Below, one piece after another: positions 28,526 to 40,889 of a stretch of 61,823 bases of DNA (the stretch's first letter is position 1; the number at the start of each line of letters is the position of its first letter). The position numbers and the translations under genes were made by a program. The notes beneath the pieces were generated by a model, which was given only the letters and a program-made list of their open reading frames with translations, was not told the origin of the DNA and searched no databases. The stretch is from Enterococcus sp. PF1-24 (GTDB taxonomy: Bacteria; Bacillota; Bacilli; Lactobacillales; Enterococcaceae), in assembly GCF_029893325.1 (NCBI RefSeq), contig NZ_JARXWL010000017.1:1-61823 (forward strand). The letters run 5' to 3'.

Positions 28526-28840
28526 TTAAAATCCTGGCATGCCTTTTGTATATTTACCTAAAGTTGCTTCATTTTCTTCCGCAATTTTGGCTAAGGCATC
28601 ATTGACTGCCATCAAGACTAAATCTTGAAGCATTTCTGGATCTTCTGGGTCAAGCAATTCTTCTTTGATTGTGATATCTTTCATTTTACGGTCGCCAGTA
28701 AATAAAACTGTTACTAAATCATTCGTAGCAACGCCCGTAAATTCTTTTTCGTTAAAAGCTTCTTGCTCTTTCACCATATCTTTTTGCATTTTTTGCATTT
28801 GTTTCATCATACCTTGCATATTTCCCATACCGCGCATCAT
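28526..28840 (-). CDS. YbaB/EbfC nucleoid-associated protein
   Basis: The 104-residue protein, with a methionine-rich N-terminus ([19 protein letters not shown]), is a YbaB/EbfC dimeric DNA-binding protein. The dnaX-ybaB-recR order is conserved in bacteria. AAAGGATGA precedes the ATG. Confidence 0.94.
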   Translation of the reverse strand: MMRGMGNMQGMMKQMQKMQKDMVKEQEAFNEKEFTGVATNDLVTVLFTGDRKMKDITIKEELLDPEDPEMLQDLVLMAVNDALAKIAEENEATLGKYTKGMPGF

Positions 28841-28876
28841 CAGTTAATCATCCTTTACATCTTTAATTATTATTTT

Positions 28877-30622
28877 TTAATCATCAACGACAGTTACTAA
28901 ATCACCAAAAATTTTCTGAGCTTCAGTAACTACATTGACTGTTTGCGTTTCTTCAGTTAGTTCTTCATTTTCTAGTTCTGCAATTTCTTGCGGTTGTTGT
29001 TTAGCAAAAGCCACATAGGCCTGCCGAACTTCCGGCCAAGCATCTTTAGCGATACATAAAATTGTCGGTGCATAGTCGGGAATCATTTTGCTCAAATTAT
29101 TTTGTAACGCTAAAATTAGCGGTGCATCGTTCATAACCTTTTGGCAGACAATACCATAATCAAAAGCAATCAGCAAACGATTAGGCCCTGATGCCAATGG
29201 TTCGGTCGCCTTTAACATCGCGCGTTGCGTGACTGATAAAGTTTGTAATAAATCCATCCAAACTTGACGGACTTGTTGTAAATGATCTTTAGTCGCCTCT
29301 TGTAACACCTGAAAAACTTGTTCTTTCGGTACTCGTGGCCCAACATAACCCGTATTTTGCTTTTCAGCTTTAACCGGTGCTGCTTGATTTTGTTGAGGTT
29401 GACCGCTTTGCAACTGTTGAATGGCCTGTTGCAACTGTTGAACCTCTTGTTTTAAGGCTTGTAGCTCTTGGGAATCATTAGTTCTTGCTGGAATTGACTC
29501 AGTCCCTTGATTATTGCTTACAACTGCCAGCTTTTGCTTAGGTCCTTGAGTGGCTAATTTAACTGTTGCAACTTCTAAATAAATATTCGCATTATTGGTA
29601 AATCGCACTTCATTTTGCGTTTCATTTAATAAACGAATCCATTCATATAATAGGTCTGCTGGAATTTTTTCTGCCAGTTCTTTAAAAGTTTCGGTTAAAT
29701 AGCCGACTTTTTCAGCTAAAAGCTTAGGAGCTTGCTGATACATTAATAAATCACGACAATGTAACAACATATCTTCTAAGAAACGTCGCGCTTCTTTACC
29801 TTCAGCTAAAATCTCTGCTAAATTCTCTAAAGCAGCTTCAGGCTCTCCTTGAAAACAATGTTGCAAATAGCTATCCATCATTTCATTGGTTAAACTACCG
29901 GTAACTTGCATAGCATTTTCTAAAGTAATCGTGCCTTCGCTATAAGAAATCGCCTGATCTAAAATACTCAAAGCATCCCGCATACCACCTTCAGCAGCTC
30001 TAGCAATCACTTGCAAAGCAGCTTCTTCATAAGGCAGCTGAATTTCTTTTAAAATATGAGCCAAATGATTGGCAATATCGCTAATCCCAATTCGCTTAAA
30101 ATCAAAGCGTTGCGTACGAGAAATGATTGTTAAAGGAATTTTATGTGGTTCTGTTGTCGCTAAAATGAAAATCACTTGCTCTTTCGGTTCTTCCAAAGTT
30201 TTCAATAAAGCATTGAAAGCGCCCGTTGAAAGCATGTGGACTTCATCAATAATATATACTTTATAAGTTGCTTGCGTAGGAGCGTAATTGGCACGATCGC
30301 GAATAAAGCGAATTTCTTCCACGCCATTATTACTAGCTGCATCAATTTCAATTACATCTTCTTGTCGTCCTTCGGTAATTGAAAGACACATTTCACACTC
30401 GTTGCAAGGTTCCCCATCTTGACTGTTAGGGCAATTAATTGCTTTCGCAAAAATTTTAGCCGCACTAGTTTTACCCGTTCCTCTTGGTCCCGTAAATAAA
30501 TATGCATGGGAGGTTTTATTTTGGATAATCGCATTTTTTAATGTCTGGGTAATCGCCCGCTGTCCCACTACATCTTCAAAACGCTGGGAACGCCACACAC
30601 GATAAAGTGCCTGATATGCCAT
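28877..30622 (-). CDS. dnaX: DNA polymerase III gamma/tau subunit
   Basis: The 581-residue clamp-loader ATPase has P-loop GPRGTGKTS, zinc ligands (CPNSQDGEPCNECEMC), Walker B IIDEVHMLS and SRC-like TEPHKIPLTIISR. A glutamine-rich linker (about 390-420) leads to the tau C-terminal region that binds the polymerase. AGGAGG precedes the ATG. A -10-like TATAAT lies at 30742-30747 on the minus strand. Confidence 0.96.
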   Translation of the reverse strand: MAYQALYRVWRSQRFEDVVGQRAITQTLKNAIIQNKTSHAYLFTGPRGTGKTSAAKIFAKAINCPNSQDGEPCNECEMCLSITEGRQEDVIEIDAASNNGVEEIRFIRDRANYAPTQATYKVYIIDEVHMLSTGAFNALLKTLEEPKEQVIFILATTEPHKIPLTIISRTQRFDFKRIGISDIANHLAHILKEIQLPYEEAALQVIARAAEGGMRDALSILDQAISYSEGTITLENAMQVTGSLTNEMMDSYLQHCFQGEPEAALENLAEILAEGKEARRFLEDMLLHCRDLLMYQQAPKLLAEKVGYLTETFKELAEKIPADLLYEWIRLLNETQNEVRFTNNANIYLEVATVKLATQGPKQKLAVVSNNQGTESIPARTNDSQELQALKQEVQQLQQAIQQLQSGQPQQNQAAPVKAEKQNTGYVGPRVPKEQVFQVLQEATKDHLQQVRQVWMDLLQTLSVTQRAMLKATEPLASGPNRLLIAFDYGIVCQKVMNDAPLILALQNNLSKMIPDYAPTILCIAKDAWPEVRQAYVAFAKQQPQEIAELENEELTEETQTVNVVTEAQKIFGDLVTVVDD

Positions 30623-30801
30623 TTTATGCCTCCTAATATTATGGTATTAAAATTAGTCTGATTTTATTATTGTTAATTTAATAGCTTAAGCCTTAAAAAA
30701 TCAGCTTTTAGTTGTTTAAAACGTAAAATTCACTATCTTTCATTATACGGGATTTTCAAGAAAAAAACTACAAATTTAGCAATGATTTTCTGTTAGCAAA
30801 A

Positions 30802-30893
30802 AAAAGCTAGTCTTTTTCAACAACTAGCTTTTCAAAAGTAAAACAACAGCAAAAGAACCTGTCGTAAATGAAAGTTCTTTACTGACAGGTTCT
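30802..30893 (-). terminator. Two tandem terminator hairpins after rpoE
   Basis: AGAACCTGTC/GACAGGTTCT (30854-30863 with 30884-30893) comes first. AAAAGCTAGT/ACTAGCTTTT (30802-30811 with 30823-30832) follows and is trailed on the minus strand by a T-run. They separate rpoE from dnaX. The rest of 30623-30901 holds only the dnaX promoter region. Confidence 0.8.
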
Positions 30894-30901
30894 CTATTCA
30901 C

Positions 30902-31519
30902 TTAAATTCCTAAAGGATCTTCTTCGTCCTCTTCGTCTTCATCTTCGTAATCATCATCGATGATTGTTAAATCTTCTTCGATACCACCAGGTAATTCTTC
31001 TTCATCATCACTTGGCTCATCAGCACCAATTTCTTGTAAGTCTGAATTGTAAGCTGCAATTTCTTCATCTTCGTCATCATCGTCATCAAACAAATCAGTA
31101 TCTTCTTCTTCATCAACCAAGTCAGCGTCCTCTGGATCGTCATCGTTGTAGTCAATGGCATCTTCATCGCCAGTAATAAAGGCGTTGACTTTTTTACGTT
31201 TTTTACGACGTGGTGTTTCTTCATCATCTTCATCTAAGCCTTGATTTAATTCTTCATCAATTGAATCAATCGCATACCAAGAGCGCAAGCCCCAACGATT
31301 ATCGCCTAAAGAAATAAAACTGCCATCAATATTTAAGTCAGTATAAAATTGTGATAAAGCTTCCCGAATTTCTAAGTCTGATTTACCAAGATAATTTTGA
31401 ATTTCATTTACTAGGTCTGAAAAATCCATTACATTATCATTTTGCTCTAAAATCGCATGGGCAACTTCAATCATTGATAATTCATTTTTATTTAATCCTT
31501 CAAATACATTTATTTCCAA
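30902..31519 (-). CDS. rpoE: RNA polymerase delta subunit RpoE
   Basis: The 205-residue protein has the globular N-terminal HARE-like domain (about 1-90) and a long, almost purely Asp/Glu tail. The delta subunit raises promoter specificity and speeds polymerase recycling. I use the TTG at 31519, nine nt after AAAGGA. pyrG, which commonly follows rpoE, is absent; dnaX follows two terminators instead. Confidence 0.93.
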   Translation of the reverse strand: MEINVFEGLNKNELSMIEVAHAILEQNDNVMDFSDLVNEIQNYLGKSDLEIREALSQFYTDLNIDGSFISLGDNRWGLRSWYAIDSIDEELNQGLDEDDEETPRRKKRKKVNAFITGDEDAIDYNDDDPEDADLVDEEEDTDLFDDDDDEDEEIAAYNSDLQEIGADEPSDDEEELPGGIEEDLTIIDDDYEDEDEEDEEDPLGI

Positions 31520-31550
31520 AGGGTACACGTCCTTTCACAGTCTACTCTTT

Positions 31551-31579
31551 ATCATACAAAACAGCACCGAAAAAATCAA
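31551..31579 (-). promoter_or_regulatory. Promoter of rpoE
   Basis: On the minus strand: -35 TTGATT (31579-31574), 17 nt, -10 TATGAT (31556-31551). Confidence 0.7.
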
Positions 31580-31674
31580 TTCTTTTTCAAGTTTTTAAGG
31601 GGATTTTTTCACTCTCTACGACTTATTCAGCTAATTTTAAATTTTTTCTCCTTAAAACAACACAAAATTAGCTT

Positions 31675-31728
31675 TAAAAAAATCATTAACTTCACCTTAG
31701 CTTTTGTTCATTGGTGAAATTAATGATT
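31675..31728 (-). terminator. Terminator after the DUF1934 gene
   Basis: AATCATTAA...TTCACC (31681-31696) pairs with GGTGAA...TTAATGATT (to 31728). On the minus strand the stem is followed by a T-run. Confidence 0.75.
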
Positions 31729-31732
31729 GTTT

Positions 31733-32170
31733 TTACGCCGTAAAATCTAAAGTAAATTGATATTCACCAATTTTTTGGTTCATAGAGTATAAATCATAAT
31801 CAACCACAACTTTGCCAGCAACTGGTCGATCTTTTAAACTAAAACGGATATTATGGGTATACGTTGTAATCGGAAATTGCCCATGGAGTGTGCGATATTG
31901 GCTTTCTAAATGCTCTCGATAAGCAAATTTCAAACGCATTCGTCCTTCTCCACCACGAATAAGTTGCACTGCACCATCTGGCAAAATTTTAATAGTCACA
32001 GGTACTTCGGCTTGCGTGTCCTCTTGAATTTCTTTGTAGCGAATATATAAAGTATCACCAATTTTGACCACCTGACCAGGAACTTCAAAATAAAATTCCT
32101 GTTGTTCACCTGCTTGCGTGACTTGGGTGCGTAATTGAATTGATACATCTAGACCTTTGGTTAAATCCAT
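31733..32170 (-). CDS. DUF1934 (YwiB-like) beta-barrel protein
   Basis: The 145-residue protein matches YwiB/DUF1934, a lipocalin-like barrel of unknown function (for example GEGRMRLKFAYREH and GKVVVDYDLYSMNQKIG). ATG 32170 follows AAAGGAG. A CtsR-like box lies about 75 nt upstream, hinting at stress control. It precedes rpoE, as in related genomes. Confidence 0.82.
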   Translation of the reverse strand: MDLTKGLDVSIQLRTQVTQAGEQQEFYFEVPGQVVKIGDTLYIRYKEIQEDTQAEVPVTIKILPDGAVQLIRGGEGRMRLKFAYREHLESQYRTLHGQFPITTYTHNIRFSLKDRPVAGKVVVDYDLYSMNQKIGEYQFTLDFTA

Positions 32171-32243
32171 TTTGCTAGACTCCTTTCTGTAAATTGACTT
32201 TTTATTTTTAAATTTCCTGATTAACGACCTTTTCAAGTTGAAC

Positions 32244-32260
32244 TTTGACATATTTTGACC
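32244..32260 (-). promoter_or_regulatory. Candidate CtsR operator upstream of the DUF1934 gene
   Basis: On the minus strand: GGTCAAA-ATA-TGTCAAA, one mismatch from the CtsR direct repeat, the same grammar as the clpP site at 3725-3741. Confidence 0.5.
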
Positions 32261-32326
32261 TTAACTAGAAACTATCCCTATTTTTCACTGAAAAGACTGT
32301 TTTGTCAATAATTAACGCTCGAATCT

Positions 32327-32355
32327 TTGACAATCTTAAAAATTCATGTCATTAT
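32327..32355 (+). promoter_or_regulatory. Promoter of the lipL operon
   Basis: -35 TTGACA (32327-32332), 17-nt spacer, -10 CATTAT (32350-32355). Confidence 0.65.
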
Positions 32356-32435
32356 CAAATTAAATCCTAACAAAGTTGTTAAACAAGTCACTTGCAACAA
32401 CTTAAAGATAACACTTGCTGACAAGGAGACTGGCT

Positions 32436-33251
32436 ATGAAATCAACACTTTTAGTCTTAGACCAAAAAATGCTCCCTTCTGAAGATAAATATCTACCTTT
32501 TGCGGTAACCGACTTTTTAATTGAAACTGCCAGCCAAAATGAACAAGCTTTTCTGCATTTTTGGCAATTACCGCAAACTTTTATTTTAGGTATGAAAGAT
32601 ACTCGCGTGCCAAATTTTACTGCCGGTCTTGCTTATCTAAAAAAAGAAAATATTCAGCCGCTGATTCGTAATTCTGGTGGCTTAGGGGTCATCGCTGATG
32701 CTGGCATTTTAAATATCTCTTTAATTTTGCCTACTGATTCAGCAAAAAAACTTTCAATTGAAGTCGCCTATCAGCTAATGGTTGCCGTGGTGAAACAAGC
32801 CTTTAGCGCAGAAATAATACCACAACTAGTTGCTGATTCTTATTGCCCTGGTAGCTACGATTTAACCTTACAACAGTTAAAATTTGCTGGTTTAGCTCAG
32901 CGGCGTTTAAAAAATGGCGTCGCCATTATGATCTATCTCAGCTTATCTGGTCCGCAACAACAACGGGGCTTGTTAGTTAAAAATTTTTATCAAGAAACCC
33001 TAAAAGAACAATTTGGCGCAGATGGCTATCCTGCTGTTAATCCAGCCAGCATGGCAAATCTCAGCGAGTTGCTCGCTAAAGAAATCACTGTTGCTTCAGC
33101 CAAAGATAGCTTAATGACAGCTGCAATGCAACTTTTAGCCACAACTAGCCAAGCAACCACTTTAGCTAATTTATTAAATGATTCAGTAGCTGAAGAATTA
33201 TTGCAAAAAAAAATACTGCAAATGCAGCAACGCAATAACCTTTTACTATAA
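32436..33251 (+). CDS. lipL: Octanoyl-[GcvH]:protein N-octanoyltransferase (LipL-like)
   Basis: The 271-residue protein belongs to the biotin/lipoate transferase fold. NSGGLGVIADAGILNISL matches the octanoyl/lipoyl binding loop. The catalytic Cys of the LipL branch is Cys137 in DSYCPGSYDL, and the conserved Lys149 lies in LKFAGLAQRR. LipL moves octanoyl groups from GcvH to E2 subunits. ATG 32436 has AAGGAG upstream. It heads a three-gene operon with an HD hydrolase and a HAD phosphatase. Confidence 0.85.
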   Translation: MKSTLLVLDQKMLPSEDKYLPFAVTDFLIETASQNEQAFLHFWQLPQTFILGMKDTRVPNFTAGLAYLKKENIQPLIRNSGGLGVIADAGILNISLILPTDSAKKLSIEVAYQLMVAVVKQAFSAEIIPQLVADSYCPGSYDLTLQQLKFAGLAQRRLKNGVAIMIYLSLSGPQQQRGLLVKNFYQETLKEQFGADGYPAVNPASMANLSELLAKEITVASAKDSLMTAAMQLLATTSQATTLANLLNDSVAEELLQKKILQMQQRNNLLL

Positions 33252-33272
33252 AAATGAAAGGACTGATTTTAT

Positions 33273-34640
33273 ATGTCAATTCCTTATAAAGCCCAACTCC
33301 TGCCAACCGAAAAAGTTTTTCGGGATCCGGTACATAATTATATTCATGTGCAACATCAAATTATTTTAGATTTAATTGATTCAAAAGAAGTGCAACGTTT
33401 GCGAAGAATTAAACAGTTAGGTGCTTCTTCTTTTACTTTCCATGGCGCTGAACACAGCCGTTTTTCCCATTCCTTAGGGGTTTATGAAATCACCCGCCGC
33501 ATTTGTGATATTTTTCTGCGAAATTATCCACAAGAAAAATATGGTGCTTCTGGTTGGGATGATGATGAACGATTAGTTGCCTTATGTGCCGCCCTTTTAC
33601 ATGATGTCGGTCATGGCCCTTACTCCCATGCTTTTGAGTATATTTTTCAAACCGACCATGAAGAGATTACTATTGAAATTATCACTTCCCCAGAAACTGA
33701 AGTTTTTCAAATTTTAAATCGAGTTTCACCAGATTTTCCTGATAAAGTGGCCAGTGTGATTCAAAAAACTTATCCTAATCCGCAAGTCGTGCAATTAATT
33801 TCCAGCCAAATTGATGCGGACCGTATGGATTATTTATTGCGGGATGCTTATTATACCGGCACTGAATACGGTACTTTTGATTTAACCCGCATTTTACGAG
33901 TAATTCGCCCTTATGAAAATGGCATTGCTTTTTCCGAAAATGGCATGCACGCGGTTGAGGATTACATCGTTAGTCGTTATCAAATGTATATGCAAGTTTA
34001 TTTTCACCCCGTTTCTCGCGGGATGGAAGTTTTATTGGAGCATTTATTAAATCGGGCTTCTGAAGTTTATCAACAAACCCCAGATAGCTTTGAAGCTCAC
34101 TCTCAATTGCTGTTGCCTTTTTTAAAGCAACAATTTACACTGGCTGATTATTTAAAATTGGATGATGGCGTCTTATTAACTTGTTTCACCCAATGGATTG
34201 ATGAACAAGATGTCATTTTAGCTGATTTAGCCAAACGCTTTTTAAATCGTAAACCCTTAAAATCCGTGGTTTTTGATGAAGAAACGCAAATGCCATTAAT
34301 CAAGGAAATGCAAGCTTTAATTGCTAGCTTAGGTTATAATCCTAAATATTATACGGCGATTAATTCTAGCTATGATTTACCTTATGATTTTTATCGCCCA
34401 GATACGAAAAAGCAGCGTACTCAAATCGAAATCGCGAAACAAGATGGCAGCTTAACTGAATTATCTCAGCTTAGCCCTTTAGTTTCAGCTTTAGCTGGGC
34501 AATCCCAAGGAGACCATCGTTTCTATTTTCCAAAAGAAATGATTGACCAGCGCCGCCAAGAACATTATGATTTATTTGAGGAAACCTATCAAGAATTTGC
34601 CAAATATATTAAAAACGGCCGAATTATTTCCCCGGAATAA
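33273..34640 (+). CDS. HD-domain dNTP triphosphohydrolase-like protein
   Basis: The 455-residue HD protein has metal ligands His66 (SRFSHSLGVYE), His110-Asp111 (ALLHDVGHGPYSH) and Asp183 region (SSQIDADRMDYL). It resembles the Enterococcus faecalis dNTPase EF1143 and Bacillus YwfO. It likely controls dNTP pools. It begins 21 nt after lipL, so it is in the same operon. Confidence 0.88.
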   Translation: MSIPYKAQLLPTEKVFRDPVHNYIHVQHQIILDLIDSKEVQRLRRIKQLGASSFTFHGAEHSRFSHSLGVYEITRRICDIFLRNYPQEKYGASGWDDDERLVALCAALLHDVGHGPYSHAFEYIFQTDHEEITIEIITSPETEVFQILNRVSPDFPDKVASVIQKTYPNPQVVQLISSQIDADRMDYLLRDAYYTGTEYGTFDLTRILRVIRPYENGIAFSENGMHAVEDYIVSRYQMYMQVYFHPVSRGMEVLLEHLLNRASEVYQQTPDSFEAHSQLLLPFLKQQFTLADYLKLDDGVLLTCFTQWIDEQDVILADLAKRFLNRKPLKSVVFDEETQMPLIKEMQALIASLGYNPKYYTAINSSYDLPYDFYRPDTKKQRTQIEIAKQDGSLTELSQLSPLVSALAGQSQGDHRFYFPKEMIDQRRQEHYDLFEETYQEFAKYIKNGRIISPE

Positions 34641-34665
34641 ACCTTTGAAATGGAGTTAATTTACT

Positions 34666-35475
34666 ATGTCAATTAAACTTGTTGCAATCGATATTGATGG
34701 TACTTTATTGAATAATGACCGTCAAATCACCCCAAAAGTTAGAGCAGCGATTCAAGCAGCCCGCGCTGCTGGCGTTTATGTAGTTTTATGTACTGGTCGC
34801 CCTTTACCCGGTGTGGCTGATTTATTAGCTGATTTAGAAATGAACACTGCCAATGATTTCGTGATTACTTACAACGGTTCATTAGTGCAAAATGTGGCTT
34901 CTGGCGATATTATTGTTCGTTACGGCATGACTTTAGCTGATTATATTGAAGTTGAAATGCTAGCTCGCAAAAACGGCGTTCACTTCCATGCAATTAATCA
35001 CGAAAGTATTTATACGCCAAATCGTGATATCGGGAAATATTCCGTTCATGAAGCAACTTTAGTTAATATGCCTTTGAAATATCGGACGCCTGAAGAAATG
35101 ACAGAAGAAATTCAGATTATTAAAATGATGATGATTGACGACAAAGAAATTTTAGATGCCGTCATTCCTAAGCTACCTGCTGATTTCACTGAAAAATATA
35201 CGGCAGTTCGCAGTACCGAATTTTATTATGAAATTTTAAACAAAGAAGCCCATAAAGGTAATGGCTTAGCTGCCTTAGCTAAACATTTAGGGATTCAGCA
35301 AGCAGAAACGATGGCGATTGGCGACAACGAAAACGACCTAGCGATGATTGAATATGCTGGTATGGGTATCGCGGTCGGTAATGCTACCGCTAATGTAAAA
35401 GCCGCGGCTCAAGCCACGGTCGCAAGCAATCAAGAAGATGGTGTGGCTGAAGCCTTCACTAAATTTGTCTTATAA
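34666..35475 (+). CDS. HAD-superfamily Cof-type phosphatase
   Basis: The 269-residue protein has HAD motif I (AIDIDGTLL), motif II Thr (CTGRPLPG) and the C-terminal GDNENDLAMIEYAG. It is of the Cof/YidA type, which dephosphorylates sugar phosphates or related metabolites. It is last in the lipL operon and is followed by a terminator. Confidence 0.9.
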   Translation: MSIKLVAIDIDGTLLNNDRQITPKVRAAIQAARAAGVYVVLCTGRPLPGVADLLADLEMNTANDFVITYNGSLVQNVASGDIIVRYGMTLADYIEVEMLARKNGVHFHAINHESIYTPNRDIGKYSVHEATLVNMPLKYRTPEEMTEEIQIIKMMMIDDKEILDAVIPKLPADFTEKYTAVRSTEFYYEILNKEAHKGNGLAALAKHLGIQQAETMAIGDNENDLAMIEYAGMGIAVGNATANVKAAAQATVASNQEDGVAEAFTKFVL

Positions 35476-35480
35476 AAAAT

Positions 35481-35532
35481 AAAGCAAGTGCTTATTTTTC
35501 GATTAGGAAAAAGGTTCACTTGCTTTTTTATC
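35481..35532. terminator. Bidirectional terminator
   Basis: AAAGCAAGTG (35481-35490) pairs with CACTTGCTTT, and T- and A-runs flank it. It lies between the convergent HAD and Nudix genes. Confidence 0.8.
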
Positions 35533-35980
35533 ATTTATTTTTAAGGAGCCACTCTTCAACTGCCCAGCGATGACTGCCACGTTTTAATAATTCAAGGGCT
35601 TTTTGTGGTGTCGTCCATAAAAGCTGATTAGTTTTTTCTGTTGGTTCACAGATTTGCTCCCACGTATCCACTTGATAAAAATAACCGGGATTATAATAGT
35701 AAGTATCGCGATGCCGCGAAAAGAAATATTCATCTGCTTGCCCAAAATAGGTGCCTAAAGAAACTTTGACACCTAACTCTTCAATCATTTCGCGGTCAAT
35801 TGCTGTCTCTTTTGTTTCTCCGGCTTCAATTTCTCCACCAGGTAAAAAGTAGGCCCCATTAGGCGCTTGCACTAAAACAATTTCTTTTCTATTTTCATCA
35901 GCTAAAACCACGTAAGCGGCATAGCGGCTTTGATAATTTTTATCTGCCAATTTCTCCCCAAAAACTGGATGTGTCGTCAT
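35531..35980 (-). CDS. Nudix hydrolase
   Basis: The 149-residue protein has a complete Nudix box, G-x5-E-x7-REMIEELGV, starting at GGEIEAGE. It hydrolyses nucleoside diphosphate derivatives, possibly oxidised nucleotides. It is a single gene, and the ATG has GGAG upstream. Confidence 0.9.
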   Translation of the reverse strand: MTTHPVFGEKLADKNYQSRYAAYVVLADENRKEIVLVQAPNGAYFLPGGEIEAGETKETAIDREMIEELGVKVSLGTYFGQADEYFFSRHRDTYYYNPGYFYQVDTWEQICEPTEKTNQLLWTTPQKALELLKRGSHRWAVEEWLLKNK

Positions 35981-36152
35981 AATGAACTCCTCTAAAATTA
36001 AATTTATACGCTGTTGCTCTTTTTATATTAACATGATGAATTGCAGTGAAACAAGTCTAAGTGAATTTCTTTTATTTACTAAATTATTATGCTATTATGA
36101 AAATAATTAAGGCAAATGAATACATTAAAACGAATTAAAAGGAGTTTTTATT

Positions 36153-36527
36153 ATGAAAATGGCACATACTTGTGTTCGCGTAAAAGATTTAGAGGCTTCT
36201 GTTAAATTTTACGAAGAAGCTTTTGGTTTTGAAGAAAGCAGTCGCCGTGATTTCCCTGAAGCAGAATTCACTTTGATTTACTTAACTTTACCAGGCGATA
36301 CTTATGAACTTGAATTAACTTATAATTACAAGCATTCTGCTTATGATTTAGGGAATGGCTATGGTCATATCGCTATTAGTACCCCAGATTTAGAAGCACT
36401 GCACGCTAAACATCAAGCAGCGGGTTACGAAATAACTGACTTAAAAGGTTTACCTGGCGTTGCTCCTTCTTATTACTTCATCATCGACCCTGATGGCTAT
36501 AAAGTAGAAGTTATTCGCGAACATTAA
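36153..36527 (+). CDS. gloA: Lactoylglutathione lyase/glyoxalase I
   Basis: The 124-residue vicinal-oxygen-chelate protein begins MKMAHTCVRVKDLEAS and has the metal ligands expected of Ni/Co glyoxalase I (His near the N-terminus, Glu in YELELTYN, His in GHIAIS, Glu in KVEVIRE). It detoxifies methylglyoxal adducts. Strong AAGGAG ribosome site. Its position downstream of ntpD but on the opposite strand replaces the ntpH/ntpJ genes of E. hirae. Confidence 0.93.
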   Translation: MKMAHTCVRVKDLEASVKFYEEAFGFEESSRRDFPEAEFTLIYLTLPGDTYELELTYNYKHSAYDLGNGYGHIAISTPDLEALHAKHQAAGYEITDLKGLPGVAPSYYFIIDPDGYKVEVIREH

Positions 36528-36537
36528 TTAAATATTT

Positions 36538-36588
36538 AAAGACCAGCCATTCATTAACGTAAAATCGTTAATGAATGGCTGGTCTTTT
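36538..36588 (+). terminator. Terminator after gloA, 22-bp perfect stem
   Basis: GACCAGCCATTCATTAACG and its exact complement enclose a 6-nt loop, followed by TTTTG. Confidence 0.88.
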
Positions 36589-36608
36589 GTAAAGCGAACA
36601 ATTTCATC

Positions 36609-36751
36609 AGCTCGCTTTGCTTTTTAGTTAATCTAGCTACGCGAACTAGCTCTCTTCAACAAAGTGAGAATAAAATTCGTGGCAGAAAACGCCACTATAA
36701 TTTGATTCTGCACTTTGTTCGAGAGCTGGACGAGCTCGCTTTGCTTTTTAG
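36609..36751. repeat. Directly flanked palindromic repeat element downstream of ntpD
   Basis: AGCTCGCTTTGCTTTTTAG occurs exactly at 36609-36627 and 36733-36751; the second copy includes the ntpD stop codon. Between them is a long imperfect hairpin (36648-36685 with 36690-36727; GTGGC/GCCAC at the tip). Its right arm, 36690-36727 on the minus strand, recurs at 61645-61682 with 36 of 38 identities. Confidence 0.75.
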
Positions 36752-37383
36752 ATTGTCTGCCCCATGTTTTTAATTTTAATCAAGCGGGTTACTTCAGAGC
36801 GTTCGTTTTCTTCCAATTTCATTTGGATGTAGTAAATGGTTTCTTCCAATTGAGGAATTGTCATAAACTCTAAAGCATTAACTCGACGGCGAGTCTTTTC
36901 GATTTCGGTCGCCATTAGCTGACACGTTTTTTCAATTTCAGTTAGCTCCAATAATTTAGGCAACAATGCTGAAAAACAGTCAATCGAGCGATCTAATTCC
37001 GCGTTAGAGTTTAAATAGCCATATTCCAAAGGCGATTCGCTGTCTTGCTGATCAAAACTAAAATTCATCACTGGCACTTTGACACTCATAATATTTTTTT
37101 CGAGAATATCAAGAGTTACCTTTTCAGAAGGAATAATAAAGAGTTCTTCAATAAACGCTTCATTAATAATCGCATCTGCCAAAACAAAATCCGCCATAGC
37201 AGCGTGCATCTCTTCTTCCACTGTTTGCCGCAATTCATTATTTTTACGAATCAAAGCAATAAACTGACGCATTAACTCATCTTGTTTATCTTTTAACAAT
37301 TTATGCCCGCGAGTAGCAGTTGTTAACTGGCGTTTTAATCCGGTTAACTCCATTCGCGTTGGATTTACGTTTAATCTTGCCAT
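36748..37383 (-). CDS. ntpD: V-type Na+-ATPase subunit D
   Basis: The 211-residue protein is the central-stalk D subunit: two long terminal helices forming a coiled coil ([40 protein letters not shown]). It turns inside the A3B3 ring with NtpG. It is the last gene of this operon, 6 nt after ntpB; no ntpH or ntpJ follows. Confidence 0.94.
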   Translation of the reverse strand: MARLNVNPTRMELTGLKRQLTTATRGHKLLKDKQDELMRQFIALIRKNNELRQTVEEEMHAAMADFVLADAIINEAFIEELFIIPSEKVTLDILEKNIMSVKVPVMNFSFDQQDSESPLEYGYLNSNAELDRSIDCFSALLPKLLELTEIEKTCQLMATEIEKTRRRVNALEFMTIPQLEETIYYIQMKLEENERSEVTRLIKIKNMGQTI

Positions 37384-37389
37384 CAGCTA

Positions 37390-40540
<3,151 letters not shown>

Positions 40541-40577
40541 AGTTCCACTTCCTTTATCATCAGTTGAAAACTGGCAG

Positions 40578-40889
40578 CTATAAGATATTTTGCCCTACAG
40601 CCCGTTCAACATTTTTTTGGATTTTTTCTTTTCCTAAACCAAGCGTTCCTTGATGATTGGGAATTAACACAACCGCAGGTTTTAACTGGCTTTCATAACG
40701 GAGAATGGTTTCCGGAACCATGGCAGCACATTGTTCTGTGACATAAATCACGCCATAATCTGCGGCTGCCATTTTTTCAATCGCTCGGCGGGTAGTTTTA
40801 TCATCTGTGCCGTATTGCACATCAAAACCAAATAATTTAAAAGGTAAAACTGAACCTTTATCGCCAACAACCCCGATTTTATGCGCCAT
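40578..40889 (-). CDS. ntpG: V-type Na+-ATPase subunit F (NtpG)
   Basis: The 103-residue protein has the Rossmann-like start [20 protein letters not shown] of V-ATPase subunit F (called NtpG in E. hirae). It binds NtpD in the central stalk. It overlaps the ntpC end by 11 nt. Confidence 0.92.
   Translation of the reverse strand: MAHKIGVVGDKGSVLPFKLFGFDVQYGTDDKTTRRAIEKMAAADYGVIYVTEQCAAMVPETILRYESQLKPAVVLIPNHQGTLGLGKEKIQKNVERAVGQNIL

Noticed and set aside
30964-31233. Open frames on both strands across the rpoE acidic tail
   Set aside because: They are by-products of the repetitive GAT/GAA codons; low-complexity translations, no ribosome sites.
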